From: Salmonella enterica subsp. enterica serovar Choleraesuis
Lineage (GTDB): Bacteria > Pseudomonadota > Gammaproteobacteria > Enterobacterales > Enterobacteriaceae
Reading direction: 5' to 3'
DNA: 64,000 bases
Assembly: GCA_022846635.1 (NCBI GenBank)
Contig: AP025685.1
Coordinates: 3,162,001 to 3,226,000, forward strand
The notes below the pieces were generated by a model. That model made no database searches and was not told where the DNA came from. It saw only the letters and a program-made list of their open reading frames with translations. Made by a program: the position numbers and the translations under genes. Below, in pieces: positions 21,310 through 31,512 of this stretch; position 1 is the first letter of the stretch, and each line of letters begins with the position of its first letter.

Positions 21310-21573
21310 TCAGGCAGGTAAATGTTGCAGAAGTTTTTTTATATATTGATGAATAGCCTCATCGTCATCATCATAGCTAACACGACTCTGGCTATTAGCA
21401 CTGGCCAGCGCCAGTTCAATTTGGTTAATAATCTGCCCCTGTTCATTATGCTTAGTGTGCCGCAGCATTGCGCTGACAACAATTTCCAGAGCCTCAAGCT
21501 GGGCCGCCATCTCCCTGGTTTTTTGCTCCTTTTCTGAAAGCTTAACCAGTAACTCAGCGATAAGGTTTTTCAT
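21310..21573 (-). CDS. iraP: Anti-adapter protein IraP
   Basis: An 87-residue protein closely matching E. coli IraP (86). It starts MKNLIAELLVKLSEKEQ, keeps the coiled-coil core AALEALEIVV.AMLRH in family-like form and ends with IKKLLQHLP. IraP binds the adapter RssB and so protects sigma-S from ClpXP during phosphate starvation. It keeps its E. coli position near psiF and ddlA, although phoA has been lost from between them. Confidence 0.9.
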   Translation of the reverse strand: MKNLIAELLVKLSEKEQKTREMAAQLEALEIVVSAMLRHTKHNEQGQIINQIELALASANSQSRVSYDDDDEAIHQYIKKLLQHLPA

Positions 21574-21773
21574 GGCATATTCCTTAAAGGTGACAGGCGC
21601 ACGTTAACACTCAACCAAAGAATTTCCCAGAGTGATTTAACATTATTTTTTTATAGTTCCGATCTCCGTCATTAAAATTTAACCTGACTCAGGCTGCGAG
21701 GATTTCTTTATCTAATATTATTCCGGAATTCTTACCAACAGAATGAGTAGGCGACCACGCACCACTGCCCAGG

Positions 21774-22979
21774 TTATTTATTGTCGCTGCTAAGGCGTGC
21801 GTGACGTAAAGCTCGGTTAAGTTGTAAAACGTTGATAAATACGACTAATGCGGTAGCCACAAATACCCAGCGGAAACCCACTATTGCCGAAATACCTGCG
21901 CCCATTAATGGCCCAATCACATTCCCCAGATACATAAAAGACTGGTTATAACCAAAGATTCGGCCAATAACTTTATCACTTGCATATTTTACCAATAGCG
22001 TTTGTACCGCCGGGAGCATTGCCCCGTCGGCGAAGCCAAGCAGAAAACGCAATACCGCAAGCTGCGTAGGAGAAGTAACAAAGGACATGGCAATAAATAA
22101 CACGACCGCTACGCAAAGCGTCGCCATCAGGATTCGCGCAGTGCCTATTCGGTCGCCCAGTCGGCCAAGCCAGGGAGCAGAAATCAAAGCAGAAACGCCA
22201 GGCACCGCGGCAATAAACCCGCTAAGGAAAGCAATATTATTGCTATCAGGTGCCATGGATTTAATAAACAACGCCAGAATTGGCCCAATAGATCCGTTAC
22301 AGAGCTGAATAACCAGGGTTGTTACAAACAGGCTGATAACCAGCCACGGATAAGGCAATGTGGCAAATACTTCGCGCCCACTCAGGCGTTCATCGCGGCT
22401 GACTTTCGGTCTTACGCCCTCTTTAATTAAAAACAGCGTTATCAGAAAACTCACCATCAATAAGCCGGAGGTGACCAAAAATACCGTTCGCAGGCCGAGG
22501 TGATCGGCCATGACTCCCCCTAACAGCGGCCCGGCAATAACGCCGCTTATCTGCCCGGTAGATAGCGTACTCAGCGCCCATCCGCTACGATCGCGGGGAA
22601 CCTGAGAAGCGACCAAAGCCATCGCGTTAGGAATATAACCGGAAGTTAGCCCCATCACGCCGCGTAGAATAAATAGCTGCCAGACATTGGTAGCAAACGC
22701 CTGCAATAAGATAGTAATCGCCATACCTAATGAGGCGCGCAGTAACATAAGCTTGCGCCCTTTACGATCGGCAAGGCTGCCCCACATCGGCGATACCACG
22801 GCGGAAACCATAAAGGTGACGCTGAACGTCAACCCCGACCACATAGAAAGAGACTCATGGGAATGCACGCCCAGCTGCGAGACATAAAGCGGCAAAAAAG
22901 GCAGGATTTGACTGATGGCCAGCCCGGTAAAAAAACACCCGAGCCAGACAGAGATAAGGTTAACTTTCCAGGATTCCAT
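21774..22979 (-). CDS. MFS multidrug exporter, MdtG-like
   Basis: A 401-residue major facilitator with twelve membrane segments. It resembles E. coli MdtG throughout: WLGCFFTGLAISQILPFLPLYVSQLG, the MFS loop motif GSLADRKGRKLMLLR and the C-terminal LLGFADGAMLPAVQTLLV. MdtG exports drugs such as fosfomycin and deoxycholate; substrate here is inferred. It lies in a segment (21.8-23.8 kb) that E. coli K-12 lacks between iraP and ddlA, so it may be a paralogue rather than the mdtG orthologue. Confidence 0.85.
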   Translation of the reverse strand: MESWKVNLISVWLGCFFTGLAISQILPFLPLYVSQLGVHSHESLSMWSGLTFSVTFMVSAVVSPMWGSLADRKGRKLMLLRASLGMAITILLQAFATNVWQLFILRGVMGLTSGYIPNAMALVASQVPRDRSGWALSTLSTGQISGVIAGPLLGGVMADHLGLRTVFLVTSGLLMVSFLITLFLIKEGVRPKVSRDERLSGREVFATLPYPWLVISLFVTTLVIQLCNGSIGPILALFIKSMAPDSNNIAFLSGFIAAVPGVSALISAPWLGRLGDRIGTARILMATLCVAVVLFIAMSFVTSPTQLAVLRFLLGFADGAMLPAVQTLLVKYASDKVIGRIFGYNQSFMYLGNVIGPLMGAGISAIVGFRWVFVATALVVFINVLQLNRALRHARLSSDNK

Positions 22980-23110
22980 ACGACGTTACGTCTCTTCAGC
23001 TAAAAAAACAGCCTGAACAGCGATGCCGGACGAAAACCAGCAAGGTGTGTGCTGAATCGTAAAAACAGGCGGGAATAGTACCAGAAAAAGTCCCCTCCCC
23101 ACGCGCTAAG

Positions 23111-23785
23111 TTAGCGGCAGTAACCAAACCCACGAGCACCAAGATGAAAATGGTTGGCATGCGCCGCGTTATAATTCGGGCCAATAGCATTTCCGTAATA
23201 GCGACAGCTCTGCGTCCACAAAGACGCCAGTAATTCACCATCCTTACTGCTTTTGCCCCAACCTTTAAGGACTGTAATTCGGGTGCCATCAGCCAGGCGC
23301 AGACCGCTAACATCAAGAGCTGCGGCCTGAGCATGCTCACTCAGGCGGGCATTCTCCCGATGATAAATATTACGACACGCGTAACTGCCGAGATGGTCAA
23401 TTTGTACCAGTGGACTGCCGGCAACAGATTGGCTTAGAGGGCGAGCCTGCTGGCTGATAAACATCGCGCTGCGAAGTGCCAGCGGACAACTGGCCAGAAA
23501 AGAGCTGCTAAGCCTGACCGGGCCAAACCCTGTCACCCGCACTGCATGCTCAAGGGGGCAACGCCCAGAACTGGATGGCTGGGGGCGAAATTGAATATAG
23601 CCCCGGCGTTGCGCTTCAGATAATAGTGCCAGACAGGCTTCCGGCTGGTCGTTGAGGGCACTTAGCTTATAGCGAGTGATAAACCCCGGCGAATCATCAG
23701 GATCCAACGGGGCCAGAGGGTCGAAACGCGCGGGCAACAAAGCATATCCCAGCCCTGCCAGTATGATGATTAAGATGCCAGTCAT
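23111..23785 (-). CDS. Extensin-like C-terminal domain protein, possible M15-type peptidase fold
   Basis: A 224-residue protein with an N-terminal membrane anchor or signal (about residues 3-18, [15 protein letters not shown]). The rest is the extensin-like C-terminal domain. It has a [10 protein letters not shown] motif and a final [13 protein letters not shown], which resemble the zinc motifs SxHxxGxAxD and HxH of M15 D,D-/D,L-peptidases. Several cysteines suggest a periplasmic, disulfide-bonded domain. It is divergent from ddlA. A cell-wall role is inferred, not shown. Confidence 0.75.
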   Translation of the reverse strand: MTGILIIILAGLGYALLPARFDPLAPLDPDDSPGFITRYKLSALNDQPEACLALLSEAQRRGYIQFRPQPSSSGRCPLEHAVRVTGFGPVRLSSSFLASCPLALRSAMFISQQARPLSQSVAGSPLVQIDHLGSYACRNIYHRENARLSEHAQAAALDVSGLRLADGTRITVLKGWGKSSKDGELLASLWTQSCRYYGNAIGPNYNAAHANHFHLGARGFGYCR

Positions 23786-23950
23786 AACTGCCTTGATAAC
23801 GCCTCCCGTTTGTTATCACTGCGGTCAATATTCTCTGAGTATAGCCAGCGTCACAAAAGCCGGATGCTTTCAACGGGAAAAGCAGATGAAGGCAGGCACA
23901 CGGCATGCTATGTTGTCACCCTTTCTAGTGAGTTAAGGATGGGTCAGGGC

Positions 23951-25048
23951 ATGAGTAAACTGCGAGTAGGTATCGTTTTTGGCGGCAAATCAGCCGAACA
24001 CGAAGTCTCTCTCCAGTCGGCGAAGAATATTGTCGACGCCATAGATAAAACTAAATTTGATGTTGTGCTGCTTGGTATTGATAAACAAGGCCAGTGGCAC
24101 ATCAACGACGCCGCTAATTACCTGGTGAATGCTAACGATCCGGCGCGTATTGCGCTCCATCGCTCAGAAAAAAATCTCGCCGTGGTTCCAGGTCAGGATA
24201 CCCAGCAGCTGATTGAAGCCACCCACGGAAACCCGCTGGCCCAGCTTGACGTGATTTTCCCTATAGTGCACGGCACTCTCGGCGAAGATGGCTCGCTGCA
24301 AGGTATGATGCGTATGGCAAACCTGCCGTTTGTCGGTTCCGGCGTACTGGGTTCCGCGGTAAGCATGGATAAAGACGTCGCTAAGCGCCTGCTGCGTGAC
24401 GCAGGCCTTAACGTTGCGCCTTTTGTGACACTCACGCGCAGCACCCGTAACCGTATGTCTTTTGCTGACATCACCGCTAAACTGGGCCTGCCGCTGTTCA
24501 TCAAACCAGCCAACCAGGGCTCTTCCGTTGGCGTAAGCAAGGTCAGCAACGAGCAGCAGTTCATTATCGCGATGGATCTGGCCTTCGAGTTTGATAACAA
24601 AGTTGTCGTGGAAACCGGAATTAAAGGCCGTGAAATTGAGTGTGCCGTGCTGGGCAATGAAGACCCGCAGGCCAGCACCTGCGGCGAAATCGTAGTAAGC
24701 ACTGACTTCTACTCATACGATACCAAGTATATCGATGAAAAAGGCGCTCAGGTGGTGGTTCCGGCAAACCTGCCGGCGGAGATTAACGATAAAATCCGCG
24801 CCATCGCTATCGAAGCCTATCAGGCGCTGGACTGCGCAGGCATGGCTCGCGTAGACGTGTTCCTGACCGAAGATAATCAGGTCATTATTAATGAACTGAA
24901 CACCCTACCGGGCTTCACCAATATCAGCATGTATCCTAAGCTGTGGCAGGCTAGCGGTATTGATTATCAGAGTCTGATAACTCGCCTTATCGAACTGGCC
25001 CTGGAGCGTCATCGCCAGGAAAGCCAGCTCAAGCTGTCAATCAGCTAA
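23951..25048 (+). CDS. ddlA: D-alanine--D-alanine ligase A
   Basis: A 365-residue ATP-grasp ligase (E. coli DdlA is 364) joining two D-alanines for peptidoglycan. It starts [28 protein letters not shown], has [14 protein letters not shown] in the ATP-grasp domain, and ends with the metal site [18 protein letters not shown]. The frame is open from 23810, but 23951 is where family similarity begins and follows a GGGTCAGGG ribosome site. It is convergent with yaiZ across a strong hairpin. Confidence 0.97.
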   Translation: MSKLRVGIVFGGKSAEHEVSLQSAKNIVDAIDKTKFDVVLLGIDKQGQWHINDAANYLVNANDPARIALHRSEKNLAVVPGQDTQQLIEATHGNPLAQLDVIFPIVHGTLGEDGSLQGMMRMANLPFVGSGVLGSAVSMDKDVAKRLLRDAGLNVAPFVTLTRSTRNRMSFADITAKLGLPLFIKPANQGSSVGVSKVSNEQQFIIAMDLAFEFDNKVVVETGIKGREIECAVLGNEDPQASTCGEIVVSTDFYSYDTKYIDEKGAQVVVPANLPAEINDKIRAIAIEAYQALDCAGMARVDVFLTEDNQVIINELNTLPGFTNISMYPKLWQASGIDYQSLITRLIELALERHRQESQLKLSIS

Positions 25049-25053
25049 CCGCT

Positions 25054-25245
25054 TTACGCCGCCTCCGGGCGGCGTATCACCTTCCCTGCCAGCCAGAAAC
25101 CAATCACCCAGGTCACCAGCCCCAGCGCATAGCCGCGCCAGCCGGATGCCGTTATCTCCAGCAATCCCAACACACCGTTAAGTACAAAAATAAATCCGAT
25201 AGCCAGCGCGTAGTAATGCCAGTCGCGGCGTAATGATATCGACAT
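25054..25245 (-). CDS. yaiZ: Small membrane protein YaiZ (DUF2754)
   Basis: A 63-residue protein with two hydrophobic segments (about 10-29 and 39-55). The RRDWHYYALAIGFIFVLNGVLGLL block matches E. coli YaiZ (70 residues). Its function is unknown. It is convergent with ddlA and divergent from yaiY as in E. coli. Confidence 0.9.
   Translation of the reverse strand: MSISLRRDWHYYALAIGFIFVLNGVLGLLEITASGWRGYALGLVTWVIGFWLAGKVIRRPEAA
25055..25076. terminator. Hairpin between ddlA and yaiZ
   Basis: A 9-bp stem (TACGCCGCC/GGCGGCGTA) with loop TCCG lies just after ddlA and inside the last codons of the convergent yaiZ. It probably ends ddlA transcription. Confidence 0.6.
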
Positions 25246-25470
25246 AGAAAAGCCCTAAAACCGCAAAAAAATCAGCATGCCAGCGGAAATTATCCGTGTC
25301 TGTGACCGGGGCAGGACGGCATGAATTGTCAACGCCAGCCCGGCAAATTTTACAATTCAGGAGAATTCTGGGGCCAGAATCATCGCAATCTGATATTGAC
25401 TTCCCGGTGGCACTGCCAGACTAAATCCTGGTGCGGCGTAACCAGCCGACACAATCCTGCGGGGGGATAT

Positions 25471-25782
25471 ATGGCAGATGTCACCTTTTCTAAATCACTT
25501 TTTGGCTCTGAGCGGCAGATACGTCAGCATATCGGCAATATCGCCTATTACGCTTTTGTCGCCTGTTTTTTCTGGGCGGGCTTCCAGCTTATCAGCCTGG
25601 TATTTAATGCCTCAGGGGTGCTAGAACATCTGATTCAGACGCAGAGTAACCTGCGCCCGGATGTACAACTCAGCCCTTTGACCAGCATCCTGTTCGGACT
25701 GGTCGCCTTTTTCGGCGCCAGCGCGCTGGTTCTGACATTAATTGGCGGCATTAAATGGTTTCAACGCCGCCGCGAAGTTTAG
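25471..25782 (+). CDS. yaiY: Inner membrane protein YaiY
   Basis: A 103-residue protein (E. coli YaiY is 102) with two membrane segments, about 27-47 and 74-94. It starts MADVTFSKSLFGS, close to MADFTLSKSLFSG in E. coli, with a GGGGGGAT ribosome site just upstream. Function is unknown. The frame is open from 25321, but that extension has no family similarity. Its stop overlaps the convergent yaiW gene by 4 bp. Confidence 0.88.
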   Translation: MADVTFSKSLFGSERQIRQHIGNIAYYAFVACFFWAGFQLISLVFNASGVLEHLIQTQSNLRPDVQLSPLTSILFGLVAFFGASALVLTLIGGIKWFQRRREV

Positions 25783-26873
25783 TTATTCATGCATCGAGTC
25801 CAGCGAGACTCTACGCGTTGAGCAAACCACGCCGTGGTCAGGTTTCGGGTAATTTTAGGGCTCTCCAGCGTGATGCCCGGCAATACAGCACGGTCCAGTT
25901 TCTTCCCGCTTTTGCTTTCCGCTAACCGATATACCGCCGAATACAATTCAGTCTGCTCAAAGTCGATGCTGTCACCCTTCTTCAATTGCCGATGAATCTG
26001 AGCATCACTTAGCCCCAGCTTCCCGCCAAGCTTACGCACCGCCAGCTCTGTTTTCCCGGCCTCATCGCTGTCATATCTAACCAGGTCTCCATCCAGCGCT
26101 AATTTTGTACCGCTGGCAATACTCACTGCCCGCTGGAATGCCGCGTTACGGCTGGCATACCATCCGGCGTTAAAGTCAGCGAACCGATACAACATGCGGG
26201 AATAATTAACCGGATAGTTCAGCAGATGCCAGGTGCCATACCATACGCCGCCGCGTAGCGTGAAGACTTCCTGCCGCACGGTATTGTCGCTGCTATAGGG
26301 ATAACCACGGCTATGTTCTTCGGCAAATGCGATACTTACCTGCATTGGGCCACCGGTATGAACCGGGTTATAAGAGCCAAATAGTTTCTGGCCAAGCGGC
26401 ACCCGATCAATCAGATCGTCATATATATCGCTAAGTTGGCGCTCGCTAGTCACCGCATCAAGGCGCTCGGCGTAACTTTTCCCGTTAGACGACGGTACTT
26501 TTAATGCCGTGTGAACGACGAAAGCGGGAACATACATCTTACCGGCGCGGCGCTCTATTTCACCCCAGGCTATTTTGCCAAGGCCAGGCACTTTCGGGTC
26601 GCTCTGGTAATTCGACTCCTGTTCGGCTACGGCCAGCACGGCACAGACGTTAGCCCGGGTCGGCGGAATTTTTTGCCCGTCAAACGCGGTAGCTACGGCT
26701 TTTGCCCAACCGTCTTTATTGGTTGTTTTACCCGCCAGTTTTTGACGCACTAAGCCTGAGACATCGACGGTCTTTGCCGCAGGTTCCTGTTTTGTTGTCG
26801 GATGAGTTCCGCAACCCGCAATCAGCAGTGCCAGGGCTGAAAATGCCGCCAGCCGGGTGATATTCCTTACCAT
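25779..26873 (-). CDS. yaiW: Outer-membrane lipoprotein YaiW (DUF1615)
   Basis: A 364-residue lipoprotein: basic start, hydrophobic stretch and lipobox LIAGC with the lipidated Cys at 21. The rest matches the DUF1615 family. In E. coli and Sinorhizobium-related work, YaiW acts with SbmA in peptide uptake and envelope stress, and the pair is adjacent here too: yaiW follows sbmA by about 97 bp on the same strand. Confidence 0.93.
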   Translation of the reverse strand: MVRNITRLAAFSALALLIAGCGTHPTTKQEPAAKTVDVSGLVRQKLAGKTTNKDGWAKAVATAFDGQKIPPTRANVCAVLAVAEQESNYQSDPKVPGLGKIAWGEIERRAGKMYVPAFVVHTALKVPSSNGKSYAERLDAVTSERQLSDIYDDLIDRVPLGQKLFGSYNPVHTGGPMQVSIAFAEEHSRGYPYSSDNTVRQEVFTLRGGVWYGTWHLLNYPVNYSRMLYRFADFNAGWYASRNAAFQRAVSIASGTKLALDGDLVRYDSDEAGKTELAVRKLGGKLGLSDAQIHRQLKKGDSIDFEQTELYSAVYRLAESKSGKKLDRAVLPGITLESPKITRNLTTAWFAQRVESRWTRCMNN

Positions 26874-26970
26874 TTGAATCTCTTACGGGCATGAAAGATG
26901 GGGCGAGCCTGACAGTTTTAGCCAGTAACGTCAATCAGAGGGCGCCGCGAGCGCGGCACCCGTGCAGAGC

Positions 26971-28197
26971 TTATTCGGTACGTAATGCCTCATCCAGCTG
27001 GTGAGCCGGCACATCATCCAGCTGATGCTCAAAGCTGCGTAAACGCTTATAGATAGACATCAACTCAACCAGCGTGGTCCAGGAGTTAATCAGATACTGG
27101 AACGCCCCGCGCACCTGGCCGAACACGTTCGTTATCTGCGTCATCAGGCCCAGCGTAATGGTTCCGGCGACAATTGACGGAAACAGCAGGAACAACCCAA
27201 AGACGTTATCTACCTGTAGATAGAGAATGCGGGCAATGTTGAAATACATATAGTGGAAATAGAGCCGGAAGTAGTTCTGGCGCACGCTGCGGAACAGTTG
27301 CTGCACGGTAGGCGGCGTGGCGCGAGATGGGTCATCCTCACCGTATACCAGCTCCTTACGATACGCAGCTTCCACCCGCTGATTTTTAAACTCAAGGCCA
27401 GGAAGCTTAATCCCGACAATAGCCAGCAGCCCGGTTCCCATTAGCGACCAGACGATAGCGGCAATCACCAGGCCATAAGGCACTTGCCCCAGGATAGGCA
27501 GCTCTTTAACGTGTGGTGACAGAGAAACCAGAACCGGCAGAAAAGCGATAAGCGTCATAATCGCGTTAATAAAGCTCACCCCCATATCTTCCAGGGTAGA
27601 GGCAAAGCGCATGGTATCTTCCTGCACACGCTGTGCGGCACCTTCTATATGGCGCAGGCGCTGCCAGTGGGCCATATAGTACTGGTTCATCGCGGTACGC
27701 CAGCGGAATACGTAATGGCTAATAAAGAAGTTATTCAATACCCCAACGATCACGGCTATAAACGCAATACCGAGGAACACGCCCAGTTCCTGATAAAAAC
27801 GCTCAATAGCCACCTTATGGGGGCTGCTCAGCGCGGTCTGGATCAAATCATAGAATGGCGCATACCAGGCGTTGATAGCGACACCAACCTCGACCATAAA
27901 CCAGGTGACGAAGATAATCAGCGCCGAACCCAGTATTGACCAGTACTGCCAGCGATGCGGGCTATAGATTATCCAGAACAGTGCAAATACCCCAACACAC
28001 AGCGTGTAATAGGCATAAAACAGCAGATAATCCAGCGACCAGAAGCGTGCGGCGCTGATAGGTACATCGCCATTAGCGCCAATGAGTTTTGCAAGCCAGG
28101 TACCACCACCTGCCTGCCAGAAAACGACCGCGACCAGCGCCCAAATAAAAGCCGAAATGAAAAAGGCCATTGGACGGGGGAAAAAAGACTTGAACAT
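26971..28197 (-). CDS. sbmA: Peptide antibiotic transporter SbmA
   Basis: A 408-residue membrane protein (E. coli SbmA is 406) starting [17 protein letters not shown]. It has about seven or eight hydrophobic segments and is the membrane part of an SbmA/BacA-like carrier without an ATPase domain. It imports proline-rich peptides, microcins B17 and J25 and bleomycin using the proton gradient. It is divergent from ampH and upstream of yaiW. Confidence 0.97.
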   Translation of the reverse strand: MFKSFFPRPMAFFISAFIWALVAVVFWQAGGGTWLAKLIGANGDVPISAARFWSLDYLLFYAYYTLCVGVFALFWIIYSPHRWQYWSILGSALIIFVTWFMVEVGVAINAWYAPFYDLIQTALSSPHKVAIERFYQELGVFLGIAFIAVIVGVLNNFFISHYVFRWRTAMNQYYMAHWQRLRHIEGAAQRVQEDTMRFASTLEDMGVSFINAIMTLIAFLPVLVSLSPHVKELPILGQVPYGLVIAAIVWSLMGTGLLAIVGIKLPGLEFKNQRVEAAYRKELVYGEDDPSRATPPTVQQLFRSVRQNYFRLYFHYMYFNIARILYLQVDNVFGLFLLFPSIVAGTITLGLMTQITNVFGQVRGAFQYLINSWTTLVELMSIYKRLRSFEHQLDDVPAHQLDEALRTE

Positions 28198-28535
28198 GTA
28201 GCCACTCCAGAAATCTTTCTTGTTATCTCAAGGCACGTGCCGCATATACAGCGCCAGCGGCCCGGCGCATACCATACGACAGCCAGACACATTAGCCTTG
28301 TTTAATCTTGTATCAAACCATGAAACGGACTGACATAAAATAAAAACCCGGAGCAGCGGCTTGGTGAGTTAGATTAGGTTCATTAAGAAGATGCGCGCTA
28401 AAAAATGGTGCGAGACGTGCGTTTACCCGGCGATATTATAATTTTTGTCGGGTCTGGGACGTTCCTCATTTGTCAGCCGTGATTCCCTGGTATAAATTCA
28501 GCCTGTTCGAGCCCGTCATTTAAAGGATATTCGCG
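28198..28535. other. sbmA-ampH divergent promoter region
   Basis: This 338-bp spacer must hold promoters for both genes. I found no clear sigma-E or other regulator motif and no open frame with a ribosome site. Confidence 0.5.
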
Positions 28536-29708
28536 TTGAAACGTCACTTAGCTCTGCTTGCCGCCCTTACGCTCGGCGTTCTGCCGCTGCGCGGCTTTAG
28601 CCAGCCTGCCACCAATCCGCTATTTGCCGCGGATGTTGTCGATAAATATGCCAATAACATTTATAGCAGCAGCGGAGCTACCGGTATGGCGGTCGTCGTC
28701 ATCGACGGTAATCAACGCGTCTTCCGCAGCTTCGGCGAAACTCGCCCTGGTAATGGCGTTCGTCCCCAGCTTGACTCCGTCATCCGCATCGCCTCCCTGA
28801 CCAAACTGATGACCAGTGAGATGCTGGTAAAAATGATGGATCAAGGGACGGTGAAGCTTGACGATCCGCTCAGTAAATATGCACCACCGGGCACCCGGGT
28901 TCCCACCTGGAACGGCACGCCTATCCGGCTGGTGAACCTGGCGACCCATACCAGTACCCTGCCTCGCGAGCAACCCGGCGGCGCGGCCCATCGCCCGGTT
29001 TTCGTGTGGCCGACCTATAATCAGCGCTGGAACTGGCTCTCTGCCACTTCGCTGAAAGCAGCGCCAGGTTCACGCGCCGGTTATTCAAACCTGGCTTTTG
29101 ACCTGCTGGCAGATGCCTTATCCCGTGCGGCAGGCCGCCCTTATACTCAGTTATTTGAAGACCAGATAACCCGCCCGCTGGGGATGAAAGACACCACATT
29201 TACCCCGTCACCTGACCAGTGCTCGCGCCTGATGGTTGCCCAGAAAAGCCCAAGCCCTTGCAATAATACGCTGGCGGCTATCGGCAGTGGCGGCGTTTAC
29301 TCCACCCCTGAAGACATGATGCGCTGGATGCAGCAGTTCCTCTCCTCTGATTTACATCAGCGCAGCGCTCAGGCCGATCGGATGCAGACCCTGATTTACC
29401 AGCGCAGCAGCCTGGCTCACGTTAATGGGATGGACGTTCCTGGACGGGCCGATGCCCTGGGTCTGGGCTGGGTTTACATGAAGCCGAAAAATGGCCGCCC
29501 GGGAATTATTCAGAAAACCGGTGGTGCAGGTGGCTTTATCACCTATATGGCGATGGTACCTCAGGCCAATGTCGGTGCGTTTATCGTGATTACCCGCTCG
29601 CCGCAGACCCGTTTTGTCAATATGAGTAATGGTATTAACGATCTGGTTAGCGAACTCAGTGGCAATCTTGACACTAGCGTGTCGGTAACGACCGCCGCCC
29701 GCAATTAA
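28536..29708 (+). CDS. ampH: D-alanyl-D-alanine carboxypeptidase/endopeptidase AmpH
   Basis: A 390-residue class C penicillin-binding protein (E. coli AmpH is 385). It has a signal peptide (about 1-22), the active-site SLTK at 87-90, a YSN motif in AGYSNLAFD and the KTG triad in IIQKTGGAGG. It trims peptidoglycan cross-links in the periplasm. The start codon is TTG with an AAAGGAT ribosome site 6-8 nt upstream; no in-frame ATG precedes the signal sequence. Confidence 0.96.
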   Translation: MKRHLALLAALTLGVLPLRGFSQPATNPLFAADVVDKYANNIYSSSGATGMAVVVIDGNQRVFRSFGETRPGNGVRPQLDSVIRIASLTKLMTSEMLVKMMDQGTVKLDDPLSKYAPPGTRVPTWNGTPIRLVNLATHTSTLPREQPGGAAHRPVFVWPTYNQRWNWLSATSLKAAPGSRAGYSNLAFDLLADALSRAAGRPYTQLFEDQITRPLGMKDTTFTPSPDQCSRLMVAQKSPSPCNNTLAAIGSGGVYSTPEDMMRWMQQFLSSDLHQRSAQADRMQTLIYQRSSLAHVNGMDVPGRADALGLGWVYMKPKNGRPGIIQKTGGAGGFITYMAMVPQANVGAFIVITRSPQTRFVNMSNGINDLVSELSGNLDTSVSVTTAARN

Positions 29709-29714
29709 TCTTCC

Positions 29715-29742
29715 GGCGCAGGCTGCTGCCTGCGCCTTTTCT
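29715..29742 (+). terminator. ampH terminator
   Basis: The stem GGCGCAGGC/GCCTGCGCC (29715-29736, 4-nt loop) is followed by TTTTCT, seven bases after the ampH stop. Confidence 0.9.
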
Positions 29743-29940
29743 ATCCAAATACCTCTCCCATTCTGTCCATGTGATAGCCAGCATCTCCATAAGTGTGCAA
29801 AAAACCAGCACACAAATTGGATTGAGTTCACATCTTTGCATTAACTGAAAAAACCAAACGAATTTCTGCAGTAAAAAAAAGATCAGAATAATCTTTTAAT
29901 GCATAATTGCTCATGACACTTCAATGGAGGAAAGGTCATT

Positions 29941-30339
29941 ATGAGAAGGGATCATTTCTCGGAAAGATTAATTGCTCAGGTCATTCACTGGATCGAAGAC
30001 CATATCTACGAGCGTATTACTCTGGACGATTTAGCAAACAAAGCGGGTTATTCAAAATGGCATTTTCAGCGTCTGTTCTACGATCAGATGTCTATCACTG
30101 CCGCCAGTTATATTCGCAACGAGAAACTATACCGGTCAATTTATGACCTGAAATTTGGCGATGCCACTATCGTTTCAATTGCCGACAAATATAGCTTTGG
30201 TTCACAGCAATCCTATACCCGGACATTCAAACATGTCCTGAACTGTACGCCATCTCAATGTCGTGCCAGAAATAGCTTGCGCTTGAAAGACTTAAGCGGT
30301 GTAGAGCTTTGTAAAGCCTGCCGCCAGCTACAGAACTAA
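29941..30339 (+). CDS. Small AraC/XylS-type regulator with four conserved cysteines (copy 1)
   Basis: A 132-residue stand-alone AraC DNA-binding domain, about the size of MarA/SoxS/RamA. The first recognition helix lies in [11 protein letters not shown] (36-46); the second HTH is near [12 protein letters not shown] (85-96). Beyond the usual domain it has a tail ending [15 protein letters not shown]. Cysteines at 102, 107, 124 and 127 (CX4C...CX2C) coincide exactly with those of the second copy at 33391-33831. MarA, SoxS and RamA lack this tail. A metal or redox role is inferred only. It is divergent from nothing and lies between ampH and hemB; the ATG at 29941 follows a GGAGGAAAGG site. Confidence 0.88.
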   Translation: MRRDHFSERLIAQVIHWIEDHIYERITLDDLANKAGYSKWHFQRLFYDQMSITAASYIRNEKLYRSIYDLKFGDATIVSIADKYSFGSQQSYTRTFKHVLNCTPSQCRARNSLRLKDLSGVELCKACRQLQN

Positions 30340-30502
30340 ATCTCCTCAGTATCACTTCCAGGGCGGGTATTCGTACCCGCTCTCAAATCTCACTCCCCCA
30401 CTTCGTTGCAATTTAAAACACTTCACGACGACAAAGGTAAAACCCAGGCTGGCATTTTCAGGTAACATAGACGCCGTCAATTATTTCAACAGAGTAGCCG
30501 CT

Positions 30503-31480
30503 ATGTCCGAATATTCCCTGTCGAGCCGCCCGCGTCGCCTGCGTAAATCCCCCGCGCTGCGAGCACTGTTTGAAGAAACCACATTAAGTCGCAACGATCT
30601 TATCCTGCCTATCTTTGTTGAAGAGGGCCTGGATGACTATCAGCCGATCGAGGCGATGCCTGGGGTCATGCGTATCCCGGAAAAATATCTGGCACATGAA
30701 ATTGAGCGTATCGCCCGCGCCGGGATCCGTTCGGTAATGACTTTCGGTATCTCCCATCATATGGATGACACCGGTAGCGATACCTGGAACGAAAACGGCC
30801 TGGTGGCACGCATGTCACGCATTTGCAAACAGACTGTGCCGGAAATGGTCGTAATGTCCGATACCTGTTTTTGCGAATATACCAGCCACGGCCACTGCGG
30901 CGTGCTGTGCGATTCAGGCGTGGATAACGATGCCACCCTGGTTAACCTGGGCAAACAGGCGGTAGTTGCCGCTGCCGCTGGAGCTGATTTTATCGCCCCA
31001 TCTGCCGCGATGGATGGCCAGGTACTGGCTATTCGTCAGGCGCTGGACGCCGCTGGCTTCACCGACACTGCGATTATGGCTTACTCCACTAAGTTTGCCT
31101 CATCGTTCTACGGCCCGTTCCGCGAAGCGGCCGGTACCGCGCTGAAAGGCGATCGCAAAACTTATCAAATGAACCCGCTCAACCGCCGCGAAGCTATCCG
31201 CGAATCTCTGCTGGATGAAGCCCAGGGCGCAGACTGCCTGATGGTAAAACCTGCGGGAGCATATCTGGATATCGTGCGTGACCTGCGTGAGCGTACCGAT
31301 CTGCCGGTTGCGGCTTATCAGGTCAGCGGTGAATACGCGATGATCAAATTTGCCGCCCAGGCCGGTGCCATCGATGAGCATAAAGTGGTTCTGGAAAGCC
31401 TTGGCTCTATTAAACGCGCCGGGGCAGACCTTATCCTGAGCTACTTTGCTCTGGACCTGGCAGAAAACAACATCATCTAA
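30503..31480 (+). CDS. hemB: Delta-aminolevulinic acid dehydratase
   Basis: A 325-residue enzyme (E. coli HemB is 324) that condenses two 5-aminolevulinates into porphobilinogen for haem. The catalytic zinc cysteines are seen in [14 protein letters not shown]. The Schiff-base lysines are in MAYSTKFAS and [10 protein letters not shown]. It is followed by a strong hairpin and a convergent membrane-protein gene. Confidence 0.98.
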   Translation: MSEYSLSSRPRRLRKSPALRALFEETTLSRNDLILPIFVEEGLDDYQPIEAMPGVMRIPEKYLAHEIERIARAGIRSVMTFGISHHMDDTGSDTWNENGLVARMSRICKQTVPEMVVMSDTCFCEYTSHGHCGVLCDSGVDNDATLVNLGKQAVVAAAAGADFIAPSAAMDGQVLAIRQALDAAGFTDTAIMAYSTKFASSFYGPFREAAGTALKGDRKTYQMNPLNRREAIRESLLDEAQGADCLMVKPAGAYLDIVRDLRERTDLPVAAYQVSGEYAMIKFAAQAGAIDEHKVVLESLGSIKRAGADLILSYFALDLAENNII

Positions 31481-31488
31481 TCTGTTTT

Positions 31489-31512
31489 AACGCCCCGTCA
31501 GCGGGGCGTTTC
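31489..31512. terminator. hemB terminator
   Basis: The stem AACGCCCCG/CGGGGCGTT (31489-31510, loop TCAG) follows hemB. Its loop contains the stop codon of the convergent membrane-protein gene, so the two transcription units share it. Confidence 0.75.

Noticed and set aside
23810..23950. N-terminal extension of ddlA
   Set aside because: No family similarity; the start at 23951 matches DdlA directly.
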